Assembly (NCBI GenBank): GCA_020650975.1 | Contig: JAIPMN010011536.1 | Span: 1 to 32,889 of the forward strand | Reading direction: 5' to 3' | DNA from: Apostichopus californicus | Taxonomy: Eukaryota; Echinodermata; Holothuroidea; Aspidochirotida; Stichopodidae | DNA: 32,889 bases | Part shown: one piece after another, positions 1-11,187 of the stretch | Position numbering within the stretch: position 1 is the first letter of the stretch | Layout of the letters: each line of letters opens with the position of its first letter | Program-made: the position numbers and the translations under genes | Notes under the pieces: generated by a model | Database searches by the model: none | What the model was told of the DNA's origin: nothing | What the model saw: only the letters and a program-made list of their open reading frames with translations

Positions 1-1454
1 GTATGTACTTCATTACTTTCAAGACATGGAAGCGTGACAGTGAGTTGTTCTCCGCCAACCTCTCGCAAAAAGAAGGGTTCAATGTTTAGGAGGCGTTCGT
101 CATTTGGAAGGAAGAGTCCAGCTGAATAGCCATACGTCTCGTCACGTTCATATCCATAAACAATAACAGAAAAAGGGGACGCATCGATGTACGAGCTTTG
201 TTCTACGAAGAAGACCCCTTCTCCCTTTGGAACCTCTACCGTGTATACATCATATGGTGTACCGGCTATGCTATGATGGCTATGACTGCTATCTTGTAAA
301 ATAGGTTCACCGTTCACTAGAATGGTCTCCGACTCATTTGATTTGACTATTATATTGAGAAAATTAAAGAATCCTTCACTGTCTCCGCCAGATTTTGGAG
401 GAGTAGAAAAGCCAAAGATGTAACTGAATTGTTCTTCAGAGGGAACCTGAATGATAGAAGGGTCAACAATATTTTGGTTAATTGTTCTTAAAAGCTGCAA
501 GACAGAAATTGGCTGATTTGAGGTGATGACCCCACTTCCTTGAAGCTCGCCTTGCCAAAATTCTCCGACTTGCAGTGTCACCGGTTCGATACCTGGAATG
601 GTTACCTCTGAATTCTCGTAATAGGTGTGGATTACATACACTGATCGGTCAAAAACTGTTCCGGTGGCCGTATAAATATAGGTACTACTCCAGCTTTCCA
701 CCGGTACCACTTGCTCCGAAAGCGTATCGCAAGTTGATCCCGGCGTAGATGCACATAAGTGACCAGTAAAGATTGCAAGTGGCTTATCGCTTTCAATTAC
801 ACTGCCTCCAATGTATTCTACGCCTGAATCGCTTACTAGTTGTATCACTTCATGTTCGTGGATGTTCAGTTGAATCGTATCGCCACTCAGGTAAGAGGTG
901 CCACCGATAGTGACTCCTGCGGTTAGGACGATCCTTACGGCAGTTTCATCCTCCACGCCTACAATAGCAAAGAGACTCGGCCGGTCATCGCTACTATCAT
1001 AGCTCATTGCTACGTAAGATAGTCCAAGATTATTCACAGGAATAGCCAAAAAAGCATCGGTCGTATAAGGTGCGGAATTAAGACCGTAAACAGATACATC
1101 ACTGGTTGCAGTCACTTGAATGACTTTGCCACTATGTTCTGAGGTTGTACCAAGTATTAAGTCGGTCGGAATATTGATTCGCTTTGAGTTTCTCGCATCC
1201 AGCACAAATGTTACTACATACGGCCCATCATCACTAGAACTCTTGCTGCTTATCCTGACAGTCGTTGATTGATCGCTGAATGCAACAACGATCAGAGAGA
1301 GTTCAGTCGTTAAGGGGCTATTATCATAGTTGCCTGTAAATGCTATCACAAAATGGCGTCCTCGGGTAATACCAGCACAAGTGTCTGCGTTCCCATCAAC
1401 TTGGAAGACTAGGTTAAAAAGAAGGAACATGATAATGGCAAGTCTGTTCGCCAT
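1..1454 (-). CDS. IgGFc-binding/AMOP/VWD family membrane protein, member 1 (5' part, cut by window edge)
   Basis: The reverse strand is open without a stop from the ATG at 1454 to base 1, about 484 codons. It begins with a signal peptide (MANRLAIIMFLLFNLVFQVDG) followed by an ADTCAGITRGRHF motif shared with the other members. Residues about 110-450 match the IgGFc-binding N-terminal domain, including the CASTPGS-CDTLSEQ segment seen in FCGBP-like proteins. From about residue 455 an IPT/E-set-like region begins (the REVGGEQLTVTLPCL stretch) and the window ends inside it; the AMOP, VWD, Sushi and membrane parts should lie to the left, outside. The start is supported by a pyrimidine-rich tract and CAG acceptor at 1460-1462, five bases before the ATG. 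It is very similar to member 4 at 26941, and nearly identical over residues about 270-385. The family call is firm; the role (cell-surface or mucosal adhesion/recognition) is inferred. Confidence 0.9.
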   Translation of the reverse strand, partial: MANRLAIIMFLLFNLVFQVDGNADTCAGITRGRHFVIAFTGNYDNSPLTTELSLIVVAFSDQSTTVRISSKSSSDDGPYVVTFVLDARNSKRINIPTDLILGTTSEHSGKVIQVTATSDVSVYGLNSAPYTTDAFLAIPVNNLGLSYVAMSYDSSDDRPSLFAIVGVEDETAVRIVLTAGVTIGGTSYLSGDTIQLNIHEHEVIQLVSDSGVEYIGGSVIESDKPLAIFTGHLCASTPGSTCDTLSEQVVPVESWSSTYIYTATGTVFDRSVYVIHTYYENSEVTIPGIEPVTLQVGEFWQGELQGSGVITSNQPISVLQLLRTINQNIVDPSIIQVPSEEQFSYIFGFSTPPKSGGDSEGFFNFLNIIVKSNESETILVNGEPILQDSSHSHHSIAGTPYDVYTVEVPKGEGVFFVEQSSYIDASPFSVIVYGYERDETYGYSAGLFLPNDERLLNIEPFFLREVGGEQLTVTLPCLESNEVH

Positions 1455-1459
1455 TCTTG

Positions 1460-4021
1460 CTGGAAAAGAGAAAGGAAAAACCCTGTTCAGTCTGGCGTGT
1501 ACTGAAACATTTAAAAAACAATACTTATAATAGACAGTACGATGTGCTTTGCAACGTTTGTGTTGTCCTATTTCTTGCCTGATGTACAATTTAGTGGTTA
1601 AATTGCCATGTTTCGAATGGCGTGACAGCTTCCAGCATTATTCTTGCAATGAAATTTCTTTACTTTACACGTACAAAGAAAAATTTTCTTTTAATTTTAT
1701 AAGCTAGAATACCGGCAGCAAGGATCTTGAACCATTTATTCACGTCGTTATTTTCTGTAAATTGACTACAGTTCTAATGAAAATGTTTCATCTTTCTTAG
1801 GGATATTTTTCTACTTTTGTACTTATATTTTATTGATTGTAAGGCCACCATTGCCTTTAAAGGCTAAGAGATACCGCAAGTGGTAAACATAAAACCTTAA
1901 TTGAAACCTAAATCACAGCTTTCCCTCGTTTGAAGTTCGATTGAGAGCAGATAATATTTAAAATATAAATAGTAAACCCCCAAAGCAGCACAGTATCGAT
2001 GAGAACTTGTTACGGAAATAACCTACACGGCAAATATGGTGTCTGGCATCATCGTTGTTAGCAATAAATATATATTGCCGATTCAACAATATAAACTGCC
2101 GATTCCACACCTTTACTTTACGATATCACGGCACTATTACGTTCATTACGTCATGTTATTTTTCAAATTGCACAATGCTAAATAACATTCTCATTTTGTA
2201 GCCTTAACACACTATTACATTGTACAAGCGGCGTACCACAGTACTATTACGTCAACATTTCACTTCTAATTTACGGTTTTTCTAACAGCGTAAAGGGTAA
2301 CCACAAACCTGCACGCCGTTGCTGTTAAGAGAGAGTGCATGAACCTGCTTAGCCTTTCCTTTCTGAATCACTTAAAGTTCACGAGAAAGCGAAATCGATA
2401 GAAATTAGCAACCGCCATTGTAATTGACTGAGCCTACTTGGTTTTCCTTACGCCGTGGACGGCGGTGTAAGTGAATCTATACGACAGTCAATGCTTAGCA
2501 AAGAACAACTGAAATCGTTTGGTTACAGTGTAAGGCTACTGTGTCACAATTTAATTGCTAACGATATGCACATGCTAGTCATGCACATAACCCATGTCAC
2601 ATGTGTATGTGAAAACATAACATTTTGAAGCCCTATCATACATTTCATTATAGACATGACCTAGCTGATCGCTCGTTTTTTATTACTATTGTATAGTGAT
2701 TGATCACACAACCATTACGATTTAGTTTTCATCCAAACTTAAAGACGCATTCGCTGAGGTTGAGTGAATGAAAAACTACCAAAAATAACACAAAACAAAC
2801 ATCCAAACCAAAAAAAAAAAAACCGAATGAGAAACTCCTAAAGAAATATAGGAAAGAAACAAGCAAGGATCCGATTAATGTTTTCATATCAATACTATAA
2901 CAAATAATGGGGACAAATTTGTTTACTGGAAAAGATTGTTTAGACCGTCGAGATTGAACGCATAGGCACAATGGGCTTTTAATTCATTTTTCACTGTAGC
3001 ATATAACCTTTTCCTTCGTTACAATCTGTAACAGCATTAATTTAATATAAAGAGTTTTGCCTCTCATTTGTTTACGTTTATGACTACATTCATCAAATGG
3101 TATAGAAATACACATTTTTTGACCCAACCAACAGTTAAACTGTTCTGACAATCGTTGCAGCGTACCTAATCCATGTTTTCCACCCGGCCATCGCTTTTTC
3201 TTTACTCATAAGCTATAACTGTGAAATTTTAAATACGTATGGACATGGATATTTCATGTTTCAGTTTCTTTAATGTTCTGGTTTGTTTTGATTAACGGCT
3301 TTGTCTGCTAACATACATTGCTATCACATATTTCCAGAAAACGCAATGACAACCACTTTTAGGGCCCCGATATAGTAAGATCTTATCAAGATGGGCTATA
3401 TGATGTCAATCGTATATGTTCTACGACAGTCTCATAGCGATCTTAATACCTGAGATGTCTTTACATGATATTAACTAATATTAAAATAATCCCTAACACT
3501 ATAGGCGTTACACAATAGTGCTAAGACAAACTTATCGTTACAATTGACCTAACGCTAGCTAACTAGGTACATTAACCGAACAGGTCTTGCTGAAAAGGTC
3601 ACCACATAATGATCACCTGCGGCCCGCGAACTCCTCTCCCACCCACCAATATGCTGAATCCGACCCTGGGGATAGAAGTCAATTTTCTATTTCTAAGAGG
3701 GAACATATCGTTCCGTTAAAAAAATAATTGGGCTACATCAAACGGAAGTTATATTTAAGCAGAAAATTATTGCTTTTTATATTAAACTTTTATTCAAAAT
3801 GAAATGAAACGAAACGAATATTTCCTACAGCAGCCCTTCCTTTGCTAAAAATAATTTTAAAGAATTGCTTTTGTAATATCTTGAGAGAAGTTCAACCACA
3901 AAAGATCACATGCGCGGTAATATAATGTCCTGAAGATTTTGCATTCATATAATGATGATTGTGAAACATCAGAAGTTTATATAATTGATACTATACACTA
4001 ATTTTTCGATTGCAAGCTTAC
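1460..4021 (-). other. Probable 5'-UTR intron of member 1
   Basis: On the minus strand the acceptor is a strong pyrimidine tract ending in CAG at 1462-1460, five bases upstream of the ATG at 1454. The best donor I can see upstream is CAG|GTAAGC, with the exon ending at 4022 and the intron starting at 4021. That gives an intron of about 2.56 kb, in line with the 2.26 kb intron of member 4. Near the acceptor there is a short weak match to the end of member 4's intron (a run around CTAAATTGT). The acceptor is convincing; the donor is a guess, because the sequence upstream of it does not clearly resemble the exon-1 module of members 3 and 4. No other gene is seen inside; there is a short A-run near 2810-2822. 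Confidence 0.4.
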
Positions 4022-4022
4022 C

Positions 4023-7000
4023 TGAAATGTGAACACGATAGGATTGGTAGACAGTTTCCTTTTCACCGATGTTGTATCTTAGACATTAGACAAACTGATG
4101 TGCGTGATAGTTTCGTCAGCTCAATATAAATGAAAAAGACAGCTGGTCGTAATAGGGTAAAGGACTGGCATTTGCACAGTACTCCTAGATGCATCAGCTT
4201 ATGTTTCACAGTCGAACTATTTTAATGTCACACTTGATGTGCTTGTCTCGCTGTTGCGAAAGACTCGAAGAGTATGCCCCTGGTTCTTTGACAATGATGG
4301 CACCAGGCCAAGAGAACCAACAATTTAAGCATACCCTGGGTATAAAAAATTTATTCGCGAAGTGATCCACTCTCATTATTAGCCTCTTACGAATTGGAAC
4401 TGATTATATGATCATGACGATGGTGCATAGACAAACATGGGACATATGTATCTTATACTTGCTGGTATAGGTGTATAAATGTAAAAGCTCAAACAGGCTG
4501 TTCAACACATAAATCAACCAAATGAATACAAGAAACTGCAATCTTGAATGCTGTAGTTCTTGGAAGCAGTCAGTGTCTTGTATTTATTGTGTGCATATTT
4601 GAGACATATGTTGTGTCATGTGAGTAACATTAACATGTTCAATCTTTGGAATTGATTGAGCTGAGACATTTAACATAATATCTAAAAATTCACCCAACCC
4701 CTTTTAAATCCACGAGATCTATCATATCAAAGTCCGAGTTGAATGCACCGAGCCGTCTACATGTGACGAGAACTGCAACTAACGAGGATAAAAAGTGGCA
4801 GTTATTTGAAAATTTCGCTGTGACGGAATCAGTTTTGCTGGACATTATTACTCGTACTTAGATGCATGCTATATTCACTTCAATTTTGCGAACGTCGTCA
4901 TGTGCATTACTTTGTGTGCTAAGTGAGCAAAATTACTGATAAGACTTGGATAAGCCCAAACGAGCACTGATGATAATAAGAGGCAAACGCAACCTCTCAA
5001 ACGCAATTGGTTTATAAACGTACTGCGGAGAATATCATTTGAGTTGATTAATCGTCAGTAGAGTATTAAAGTTCACCCCGTTCATTCACTTATCTTGCAT
5101 TGGAATTACCCCTTGTTAAATAAAATTACCGATTTAATTTTATGTACCAAAGAGAATAAAGAATTAATTCAGTGGTATATTAGTATTATTTTTGTTTAGT
5201 TTTTTCGTCTTTTCTAAGAGTGGAAATTTTGTTGCAATTAAGATGTTGTTCGAACCTTTCGCGTTAAATTTATGCAATTCTTTCTCATTTCGCGACTATT
5301 CTGTTGTCTGGTACTGCCAGATCACATATTAAAGTAGTGGACTGCATGAACAGTGTGAAGGTTCGAAACTATTTCTTATTTATGTCCAGTACGTCTGTTA
5401 TGATGCTCGACCTTAAAGTAATATGATAATAGCATTCTCAAATGGGTAGAATATTGATATAAATAAACACTTTTACTTTGCGTGTTATGGAACAGCTCAC
5501 ATGGTGATAGTGAAAATGCTACTCGTACATTGGAACGTACTAATATGTGGAATTAAAGTTTGTTGTGGCGAGTTAAAACCTAAATAAAATATCAAATGCG
5601 CATGTTCTCTAACTTTGGGTAAATCATGACTAGTACTGTTTGATGAAGTGAAACCGCTTTAATGTGATCTCGATATTCCAACTTGTAGTGAAACACTGAT
5701 TCATTCCGTCAAGGTAAACTGCACAGCACATTTGTTTACCATATGGCAATGGTGACACAGATATAGAAGAGAGACTAAGTGACAGAATGTTTAGTCTTGT
5801 TATGCCATAACACAAAAAAGAAGTCTTTGAGAGTCAGTGATGTGTCTATAATTATTTCGGTTCTTTAAGGTATAATTGAGCTTTAAAATATGATAGATGT
5901 ATAGAAAGTTCCTTTTACACTAAACTGATGACGACGAAGGCTCCTCAGTGGAAGCCTAAAGGTTAATGTTAATCCATTGTTTTAGAAACTTCTAATAACT
6001 GACCTCTTTTGTTTTTATAGAGCACCCTTGTATGAAATTCAATTTATCTTTGAATGTGTGTTATATATTATACACATATTCTTTGAGAACATAAAAGTCG
6101 TACGTTTTCTTATTGACTTTTGCGATGCATCTGCGTAATTGACCTCCATGGTTAGACTAAGTAGTCCAGCCACTTAATGTATGAGTATTAGATGTTTAAA
6201 GGGACATCCAAAACATGAAAGAGGTAAAGAATTACAACCAGGACTAACTATTATTGGCTTTTAAATGGTATACAATATATCAACACTATATAAAACTTAA
6301 TTGTGTGCTTAAAATCATACCTTAAGTAAAACACGTAAACAAAAAACAAAATGGTTCCATGTTAAATTGTAAAATGGTTCCCCAAAACAAAAACAAAACA
6401 AACAAGAAAACAAGGAAACAAATATAGAAACCTAAAACAACATAAACAGTCACAGCTTACGATATTTGAACTTATAGTGCATATGTAGGTAAAAGTCTCA
6501 CAAACCAGAGTTTTCTAACAGCTGCGATAGACATATGTACTCATCATGTGATATTTTGCGTAATCTATTTCTACTTCACGATAATTGCATGCCTCTTAAT
6601 GTGATGGGCTATCTTTTCATATGATACAGTTATAAGTTCCTTTAAATGTACAATTCAATCGACAATTTCAAGATTCAGTTTACATATATAGGGAATTCCA
6701 TAGTTTACTTTAGAGTGTTATCTTTCAAAGTGACCGTAGTACCAAGTTCAGCACACAGACCTGTGACAAATCACACCAGGAGAAAAGAGAAAGAAATATA
6801 ATGATACTGGATTTTATTTTATTCTTTGGTGACCTACACGTAAGTAGATTGCCTGTCTGAGTAATCATAAACCAACGTCATAATCATATCACATGTTTCT
6901 TCCATCATATTGTTGCTTGAGAAATTGGTTGGAAGATTTGTAAGTTGATGTTTATGATGTCTCAGTCTGATGTTGTCATAATATAGTCCGTGACATGAAA

Positions 7001-7404
7001 TAACGATAAGGTATCTGTAAACATACCCCCTTAATATTCCCCCCTCCCCGATGTCATTAACCTTATACCACAGTAGTAAGAGTAATAGCTCCATGATGAG
7101 ATTCAGGAGAAATATTTCAAATGTCTGTCTTTCGAATTACGCTATTAAACAACCCAAAATGCATTAACCAGAGCTGTTGTTCTTTGTGCACATACACGGA
7201 TAAAAAAGAAGAAGGATAATGCAACTGTTATCGAATGTATATATATAGATACACTTATATGTGAAAAGTTGCTATAAATTCGAGTTGAAGTGAAAGTACT
7301 TGAATAATTGATACTGCATTTCTACCTATCTCTATTTTGTGGAAGATGAGAGTGATCTACTAGTGACATGAAGGACATTTAATCATGGTTATTAATTTGT
7401 AGAG
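4023..7404. other. Intergenic spacer between members 1 and 2
   Basis: AT-rich sequence with only short chance reading frames and no recognisable protein domain, tRNA or transposon coding region. It should contain the promoter of member 1 toward its left side and the 3' UTR of member 2 at its right side. A small imperfect stem (AGGCT/AGCCT) follows a CTGATGA motif near 5925-5957, but I see no complete ribozyme. Confidence 0.5.
6813..6823 (-). terminator. Candidate polyadenylation signal for member 2
   Basis: Two overlapping AATAAA hexamers are read on the minus strand (TTTATT at 6813-6818 and 6818-6823), about 590 bases past the stop of member 2. Spacing is plausible for a 3' UTR, but such hexamers are common in AT-rich DNA and nothing else supports this one. 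Confidence 0.3.
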
Positions 7405-10400
7405 TTAGTCATACACATTTTGAGAGTAAGTTAAATGGTTATCTGGATCAAATGTTGCCATTTGTTGATTGACGTCAGATGTTTGTTTCTTGTTAGACCT
7501 TTGCTTCTTAAAAAAACATGAAATAATTATAAAAATGGTCAAAAGCAATAAGCAAGAAAGGATCACAACCACGGCTATCATAACCGCTGTTTTTAATCCA
7601 GTTGAATCATTGACCGTTGTACACGTCGGTAGGTCAGCTGACCATGTGCCATTCAATTGACATGTCAAAACCGATTGGCCAAATAAGATGAAACCATCGT
7701 TGCAAGAAATATTCAATGCTGAACCAACAAAGTATGCATCGCCATTAACAACGCCATTTTCAACTGTTCCAGGTACATCACATGTAAAAAGAATGCATTC
7801 TGGAAGCTGTTGAGACCAAGTGCCATTAGGCTGACAATGCAACTCTCCGTCACCGTAGCTTAAAAATGATACTTCATTGCATATTACCACCACAGTATAA
7901 CCGACCAGATAAACGCTTCCATTTACGTATCCATTAACAACTTCTCCAGGGAAACCGCAGCTAACGATTTTAACAGACTGTTCCGTTATTGTTTCAAATT
8001 CGTGAACATCTTGCAAAGAATCATTTGCAAAACTTGTACTTCCGGTTGTGACGGCATCAAAGATACAAATAGTCGAATCTCCGCAAACCGATTTGATATC
8101 TTCGCTTACGTCATCTGTATTCGGGAATTCCAAAGTCGGAACAAAGGTAACATCGCGGAACGAAAAAAAATCAGTAGGTGGCAGATAAGTAAAAATCGAA
8201 GTATTTACATCTAACATCCATGAAAGTCCAAAATCGTAATGGATGATATCAATCGTCGAGTTTGGTGATAAGGTTGATCCATCTGGTAGCATCAAGTCAT
8301 CTTCGGGATGGTCGTTGAAGTTACCTAACAAACCCTCTGTCTTTTCTTTAAATTCGTCTGGTAATTGTAAAATGAAAGACATCATCTCTGGTGTTATACG
8401 AATCAATAATGTCGCCCCTGTGCTAAGAGAAATCCTGACCTTTGACAAGTCTTGGTTGATCGCTAGCCTCATCCCAGGAAAGGTTTGTTCTCGGATAAGA
8501 TGCCCTTCGAAGAACATATCAATCTCAACCATATCCATCAAAATCATTAAGGAATCATCCAATGGTGACCTCTGAACTTGAATAACTGGAGATAGATTGG
8601 ACGAAAAGACAAATGCCGTGTAGACACTTGCATCAGTACCAGGAAGAGCTTCCATTCTTGCTTGAAAAGTTAGATTATGTAAAGTAGATTTTAGAAGAAG
8701 AAATTCTCCTGCGCCATTAAATGTAAATTCTTTTCCGTCGAGACTCAAAAAGTGAGGATCTCCAGTGCCGCGAGTTGGGCGTGGTGGTTGGTACTGTGAA
8801 CAATCATCTGAGGGGCGAAACTCGTAGTAAAAGCTACACAAGTGACTTTCTTGCTTACAGCAAGACAACCAAGGTAAGATGTCATACCAAAAATGCCAGA
8901 TGGTACCAATGTGTAAAGCATAAGCATCAGCAGTTCCGCCCGCCGGAGGTCCCACTAAGATGTTTCCGTCACTCCCGTAACAACACTGCTGTCCAGAGCT
9001 ACCTGATGTAACACTAGAGCGAAAGCAGGAAACGGCACCCTCGTGGACGAAATTTAGATCCGACGAGTCATCTTCCTGAAAATTACCGTCAACGAATGCT
9101 TGATCATCGGTACAGGGACAAGATGGAACGTTGCTAAGACCATCAGGCATAAAGTTAGCTAGCCGATTGCCAGACCAATCGTTACAAGATGTCGAACCAA
9201 TCACCTTCAAAAATCCACTAGAGAGATGATACAATATTGACTCTGATCGTGGTTTAACAACAAATACCGCTACAGACGTACCAAACGGGGCTATGTTTAA
9301 AGGGAAATTTTCATGTATTAAATTGAAACTGCCAGTATTTTCAACCTGTTCAATGTCGATGTCTAATGACCAGCCAAATCCTGGACTCCCAAAGTTTGGA
9401 AAACTTACCCTAACGGAAATATCTACCCATTCTACAGCGATGAAGTCATCGGATATCCAATTAATTAAAATTGTTCCATTTTCGTTGAAATTGATGTAGC
9501 CAAACGTTTGCCCTGACTGTTCTACAACAACTTTTGGAGGGAGAACGTGCTGAGGGAGAACATGGATATTTCCTCTGAACAGGAATGTCCTTCCATCGTC
9601 TACAGAAACGTCAACTGTGACATAAGATATCAAATGAAACACTGGCGTGATGCAGACATAATTGTAGAGGTCAATAGGTGTCCCTGCTACTTCTTCCGTG
9701 GCTTCTGTGCTTGTGGTAAACCTACATTTTATGCTTTGAGTTTCAGCAACATTTTCTTCAAGACAAGGTAACGTCAGAGTCAGTTGTTCTCCACCAACCT
9801 CTCTCACAAAATAAGGTTCGATGTTAAGGAGACGTTCATCAGTAGGAAGAAATAATCCAGCCGAGTATCCATACGTCTCATAATCTTCGTAGCCATACAC
9901 AATGACCGTAAACGCTGACGTGTTGTTTAAAGAACTCTGTTCTACGTAATACGTTCCTTCTCCTTTCGGGATCTCTAATGTATATACGACATAGTCTGTT
10001 TGTGGAATGTTGTGGTGGGTGACAGTGTCATCTGTTAGAATGATCTCTCCGTTCATTAGTATTGTCGAAGATTCGTTGGCTTTGACAACAATATTCAAAA
10101 AATTGAAGAAACCGTCATCATCTCCACCGGATGAATAAGGTGTAGAAAATCCGAAAATGAAACTGTATTGGTTTTCGGCAGGAACCTGAATAATAGATGG
10201 ATCCACTATTTCCTGGTTTATTGTTCTCAACAGTTGAAGAACAGAGATAGGTTTATTTGACTTAATTATCCCACTTCCAACTAGTTCGCCCTGCCAGAAT
10301 TGCCCAGTTTGTAAAGTAATTTCTCCCACAGTCGGGACGCTTACCACTGTATCGCTATAATGGACGTGAATGGTGTAAACTGACGTATCGTTGGGAGTCC

Positions 10401-11187
10401 CTGTTGCTGTGTAAATGTATTGTGTACCCCAACTCTCTACTGGAACAAGTTGCTCCGAAAGGGTGTCACAGGCAGATCCTGGAGTTGATGCACACAAATG
10501 ACCTGTGAATACGGCTATTGGGTTGTCACTTTCAATCGTACTACCTCCAATATATTCAGCGTTTGAATCTGCAACGAGCTGCACTACTTCATACTTGTTG
10601 ATATTAATCTCTAAAGTATCTCCTCCTTGATAAGAAACACCATCAAGGGTTACTCCAGCAGTGAGAACGATACTTACCGAAGTATCATCCTCTACACCAA
10701 CAATAGCAAAAAGGGAAGAAAAATCGTTGTCACCATCATTTTGATAACTCATTGCCACGTGCGAAACGCCAAGGTTATCCACTGGGATGCCCAAAAATGC
10801 ATCAGTTGTGAATGGAGCATAATTAAGGCCATAGACAGATACATCACTGTTAGCATCAACAGCGATAACTCTGTTGCTGCGTTCTGATGATAAACCAAGC
10901 AATAACTCGGAGGGAAGAGTTGCTCGAAGAGATCCCCTTGCTTCAATCTCAAACGTTTTCTCATACGGAAGTTGGTTGATAAGGTATCGGCTGCTGATAG
11001 TAACAGTCGTTAATTGGTCACTAAATGCTACCACGATCAGCGACAGTTCTGTTTCATCATTTTGTTTAAGGTTAGCTGTAAATGCCAATACAAAATGGCG
11101 TCCCCGTGTAATACCTGAACACGATCCATCTCCTGTTGCAACTTGCACTTGAGCCACTATGAAAGCAGCTGCTAATGCGACCCACAT
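7405..11187 (-). CDS. IgGFc-binding/AMOP/VWD/double-Sushi type I membrane protein, member 2 (intact)
   Basis: An intact 1260-codon frame. Order: signal peptide (from MWVALAAAF); IgGFc-binding N-terminal domain about 110-450; IPT/E-set-like region about 455-545; AMOP domain about 675-803, Cys-rich with CPCTDDQA and QQCCYGSDG motifs; VWD about 807-970 opening with GDPH at 809-812; two Sushi domains at 1077-1131 and 1136-1189, four cysteines each; one transmembrane helix about 1200-1226; a 34-residue basic-then-polar tail. AMOP-VWD-Sushi-TM is the plan of SUSD2 and, in part, MUC4; the N-terminal half is FCGBP-like. The frame stays open to an ATG at 11244, but a strong acceptor (TTTCTTTCTCTGTCAG) ends at 11197, so the extra 19 residues are probably intron and the ATG at 11187 is the true start. 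This is the most diverged member in the window. GDPH predicts self-cleavage into two chains held together. Function is inferred as surface adhesion or recognition. Confidence 0.92.
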   Translation of the reverse strand: MWVALAAAFIVAQVQVATGDGSCSGITRGRHFVLAFTANLKQNDETELSLIVVAFSDQLTTVTISSRYLINQLPYEKTFEIEARGSLRATLPSELLLGLSSERSNRVIAVDANSDVSVYGLNYAPFTTDAFLGIPVDNLGVSHVAMSYQNDGDNDFSSLFAIVGVEDDTSVSIVLTAGVTLDGVSYQGGDTLEININKYEVVQLVADSNAEYIGGSTIESDNPIAVFTGHLCASTPGSACDTLSEQLVPVESWGTQYIYTATGTPNDTSVYTIHVHYSDTVVSVPTVGEITLQTGQFWQGELVGSGIIKSNKPISVLQLLRTINQEIVDPSIIQVPAENQYSFIFGFSTPYSSGGDDDGFFNFLNIVVKANESSTILMNGEIILTDDTVTHHNIPQTDYVVYTLEIPKGEGTYYVEQSSLNNTSAFTVIVYGYEDYETYGYSAGLFLPTDERLLNIEPYFVREVGGEQLTLTLPCLEENVAETQSIKCRFTTSTEATEEVAGTPIDLYNYVCITPVFHLISYVTVDVSVDDGRTFLFRGNIHVLPQHVLPPKVVVEQSGQTFGYINFNENGTILINWISDDFIAVEWVDISVRVSFPNFGSPGFGWSLDIDIEQVENTGSFNLIHENFPLNIAPFGTSVAVFVVKPRSESILYHLSSGFLKVIGSTSCNDWSGNRLANFMPDGLSNVPSCPCTDDQAFVDGNFQEDDSSDLNFVHEGAVSCFRSSVTSGSSGQQCCYGSDGNILVGPPAGGTADAYALHIGTIWHFWYDILPWLSCCKQESHLCSFYYEFRPSDDCSQYQPPRPTRGTGDPHFLSLDGKEFTFNGAGEFLLLKSTLHNLTFQARMEALPGTDASVYTAFVFSSNLSPVIQVQRSPLDDSLMILMDMVEIDMFFEGHLIREQTFPGMRLAINQDLSKVRISLSTGATLLIRITPEMMSFILQLPDEFKEKTEGLLGNFNDHPEDDLMLPDGSTLSPNSTIDIIHYDFGLSWMLDVNTSIFTYLPPTDFFSFRDVTFVPTLEFPNTDDVSEDIKSVCGDSTICIFDAVTTGSTSFANDSLQDVHEFETITEQSVKIVSCGFPGEVVNGYVNGSVYLVGYTVVVICNEVSFLSYGDGELHCQPNGTWSQQLPECILFTCDVPGTVENGVVNGDAYFVGSALNISCNDGFILFGQSVLTCQLNGTWSADLPTCTTVNDSTGLKTAVMIAVVVILSCLLLLTIFIIISCFFKKQRSNKKQTSDVNQQMATFDPDNHLTYSQNVYD

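Noticed and set aside
5925..5957. Possible hammerhead ribozyme (CTGATGA followed by GAA and a small stem)
   Set aside because: Stem II is missing or too short between the CTGATGA and GAA parts, and no enclosing stems are visible.
8243..11152. Several 68-110 codon frames on the strand opposite member 2, and similar ones opposite member 4
   Set aside because: They lie wholly antisense to a long conserved coding exon and show no domain or start context of their own.
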